Notes under the pieces: generated by a model
The model's database searches: none
What the model saw: only the letters and a program-made list of their open reading frames with translations
What the model was told of the DNA's origin: nothing
Made by a program: the position numbers and the translations under genes
Assembly: GCA_039621445.1 (NCBI GenBank)
Contig: CP154956.1
Span: 84,936,474 to 85,000,473 of the forward strand
Reading direction: 5' to 3'
Source: Euglena gracilis
Lineage: Eukaryota; Euglenida; Euglenophyceae; Euglenales
Length of the DNA stretch: 64,000 nt
Shown here: positions 63,489 to 64,000 of the stretch, piece after piece
Position numbering within the stretch: the first letter of the stretch is position 1
How the letters are laid out: every line of letters starts with the position of its first letter

Positions 63489-63642
63489 CTTTGTTATCTG
63501 GAACCGGAAAGAGACCCTGGGCAAGAGCGAGGCTTGGGATATGAACATATGTGTCATCGTCGCACTTCATGAAGTACTTCACCGCCGCACACTGCTGGGC
63601 GATGAGCTGCACCAGGAGGAGCAGCTTTGCCAATAAGCCATG
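63489..63642 (-). CDS. exon of family-31 (beta-1,3-galactosyl) glycosyltransferase-like protein
   Basis: The exon begins after the acceptor CCCCTGGCAG and ends at AAAG/GTAACA. Its 51 codons end in a segment with the hallmark of Galactosyl_T (GT31) enzymes: VKYFMKCDDDTYVHIP. The DDD is the metal- and UDP-sugar-binding DxD motif, preceded by the usual helix (LLLLVQLIAQQC). GT31 enzymes are Golgi type II membrane proteins that add galactose or GlcNAc to glycans. Only this exon is identifiable. Neither the upstream transmembrane part nor the downstream catalytic part was found, and G-run repeats lie on both sides, so the gene may be broken or have distant exons. Confidence 0.6.
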
Positions 63643-63659
63643 CTGCCAGGGGCCGTCGC

Positions 63660-64000
63660 GTGTTCTGCTTGCCGCCTGCCATTTGAAAATCGGACTTTTT
63701 ATTAACACGGTTTGTTTTGCAGATCCGTGGTCAACACCCAGCCACCCATCCACCCACCGGCAGTGGTCGGGTGACCCACCTTTGAGGGGGTCAATTTTGG
63801 GTTCAAAAAAAAAACAAAGGGAAGGAGGAAAGAGAAGGGGAAAACCCCTCTTCTCTGAGGGGTACCCACTCAGCGGCAACAAGTATTCTTTTAAGATCAA
63901 AGAGAGGGGGGGGTCCGCCACCCACACAGGGGGTGTCCCCCTCTGGGAAGACCCAACTCGAAGACATTTTCCAAAAAATTTCCAGCTCTTTGCTGAACCC
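63660..64000. other. spacer at window end
   Basis: Upstream side of the glycosyltransferase exon. G runs and A runs, with no further exon recognised before the window ends. Confidence 0.35.

Overview
The window looks like nuclear DNA of a unicellular eukaryote, probably an alga or another protist. The clearest host gene encodes cytosolic ribosomal protein uS7 (RPS5), with three very short GT-AG introns of 50, 55 and 45 nt. A chromodomain-type Ty3/gypsy retrotransposon is also present. Nothing indicates a prokaryote, organelle or virus. Phylum cannot be fixed from the sequence alone.

Gene content is very low. The supported host pieces are RPS5 (54580-55302, +), an exon of a family-31 glycosyltransferase-like protein (63489-63642, -), the 3' part of an unidentified gene whose last exon is split by a mobile element (37820-38663, +), and exons of an unidentified minus-strand gene (58113-58658). 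A few other stretches look like coding exons but match nothing I recognise. Most remaining open frames are low-complexity frames through G or C runs.

The largest single feature is a 10.2-kb LTR retrotransposon (41299-51547). It has 319-bp LTRs differing at two positions, a 5-bp target duplication, a primer-binding site and a polypurine tract. It encodes Gag, protease, an adenine-methyltransferase-like domain, RT, RNase H, integrase and a chromodomain. It has single-base frameshifts, several in homopolymers, and four later insertions.

The rest is dominated by an unusual repeat architecture that I call word islands. These are short elements (about 200-760 bp) with inverted ends made of a G or C run joined to a specific 6-15 bp word. 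The same word plus G run is then repeated inside the element. Each island uses its own word. By target duplication they fall into at least four classes. Class 1 has TA targets (25.0, 27.2, 27.8, 31.4, 32.1 and 43.8 kb). Class 2 has 3-bp duplications with GGGGG ends (38.3, 50.5 and 53.0 kb; possibly 60.7 kb). Class 3 has 7-bp duplications with CAGGG-like ends (15.2, 16.7 and 48.3 kb). Class 4 is one element with an 8-bp duplication (33.2 kb). Four islands sit inside recognisable reading frames, and removing each with one duplication copy restores the frame, which confirms the boundaries.

Layout: 0-14 kb holds repeat-rich spacer, a 1.9-kb terminal-inverted-repeat element (R1) and ambiguous exons. 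14-20 kb holds R2 (inverted relative to R1, with an island nested in it) and more islands. 20-34 kb is a dense run of islands plus an IS630/Tc1-like transposase fragment. 34-41 kb holds large palindromes and fold-back elements. 41-51.5 kb is the retrotransposon. 51.5-64 kb holds palindromes, one island, RPS5 and scattered exons between GGCTGGACCCC-type repeats.
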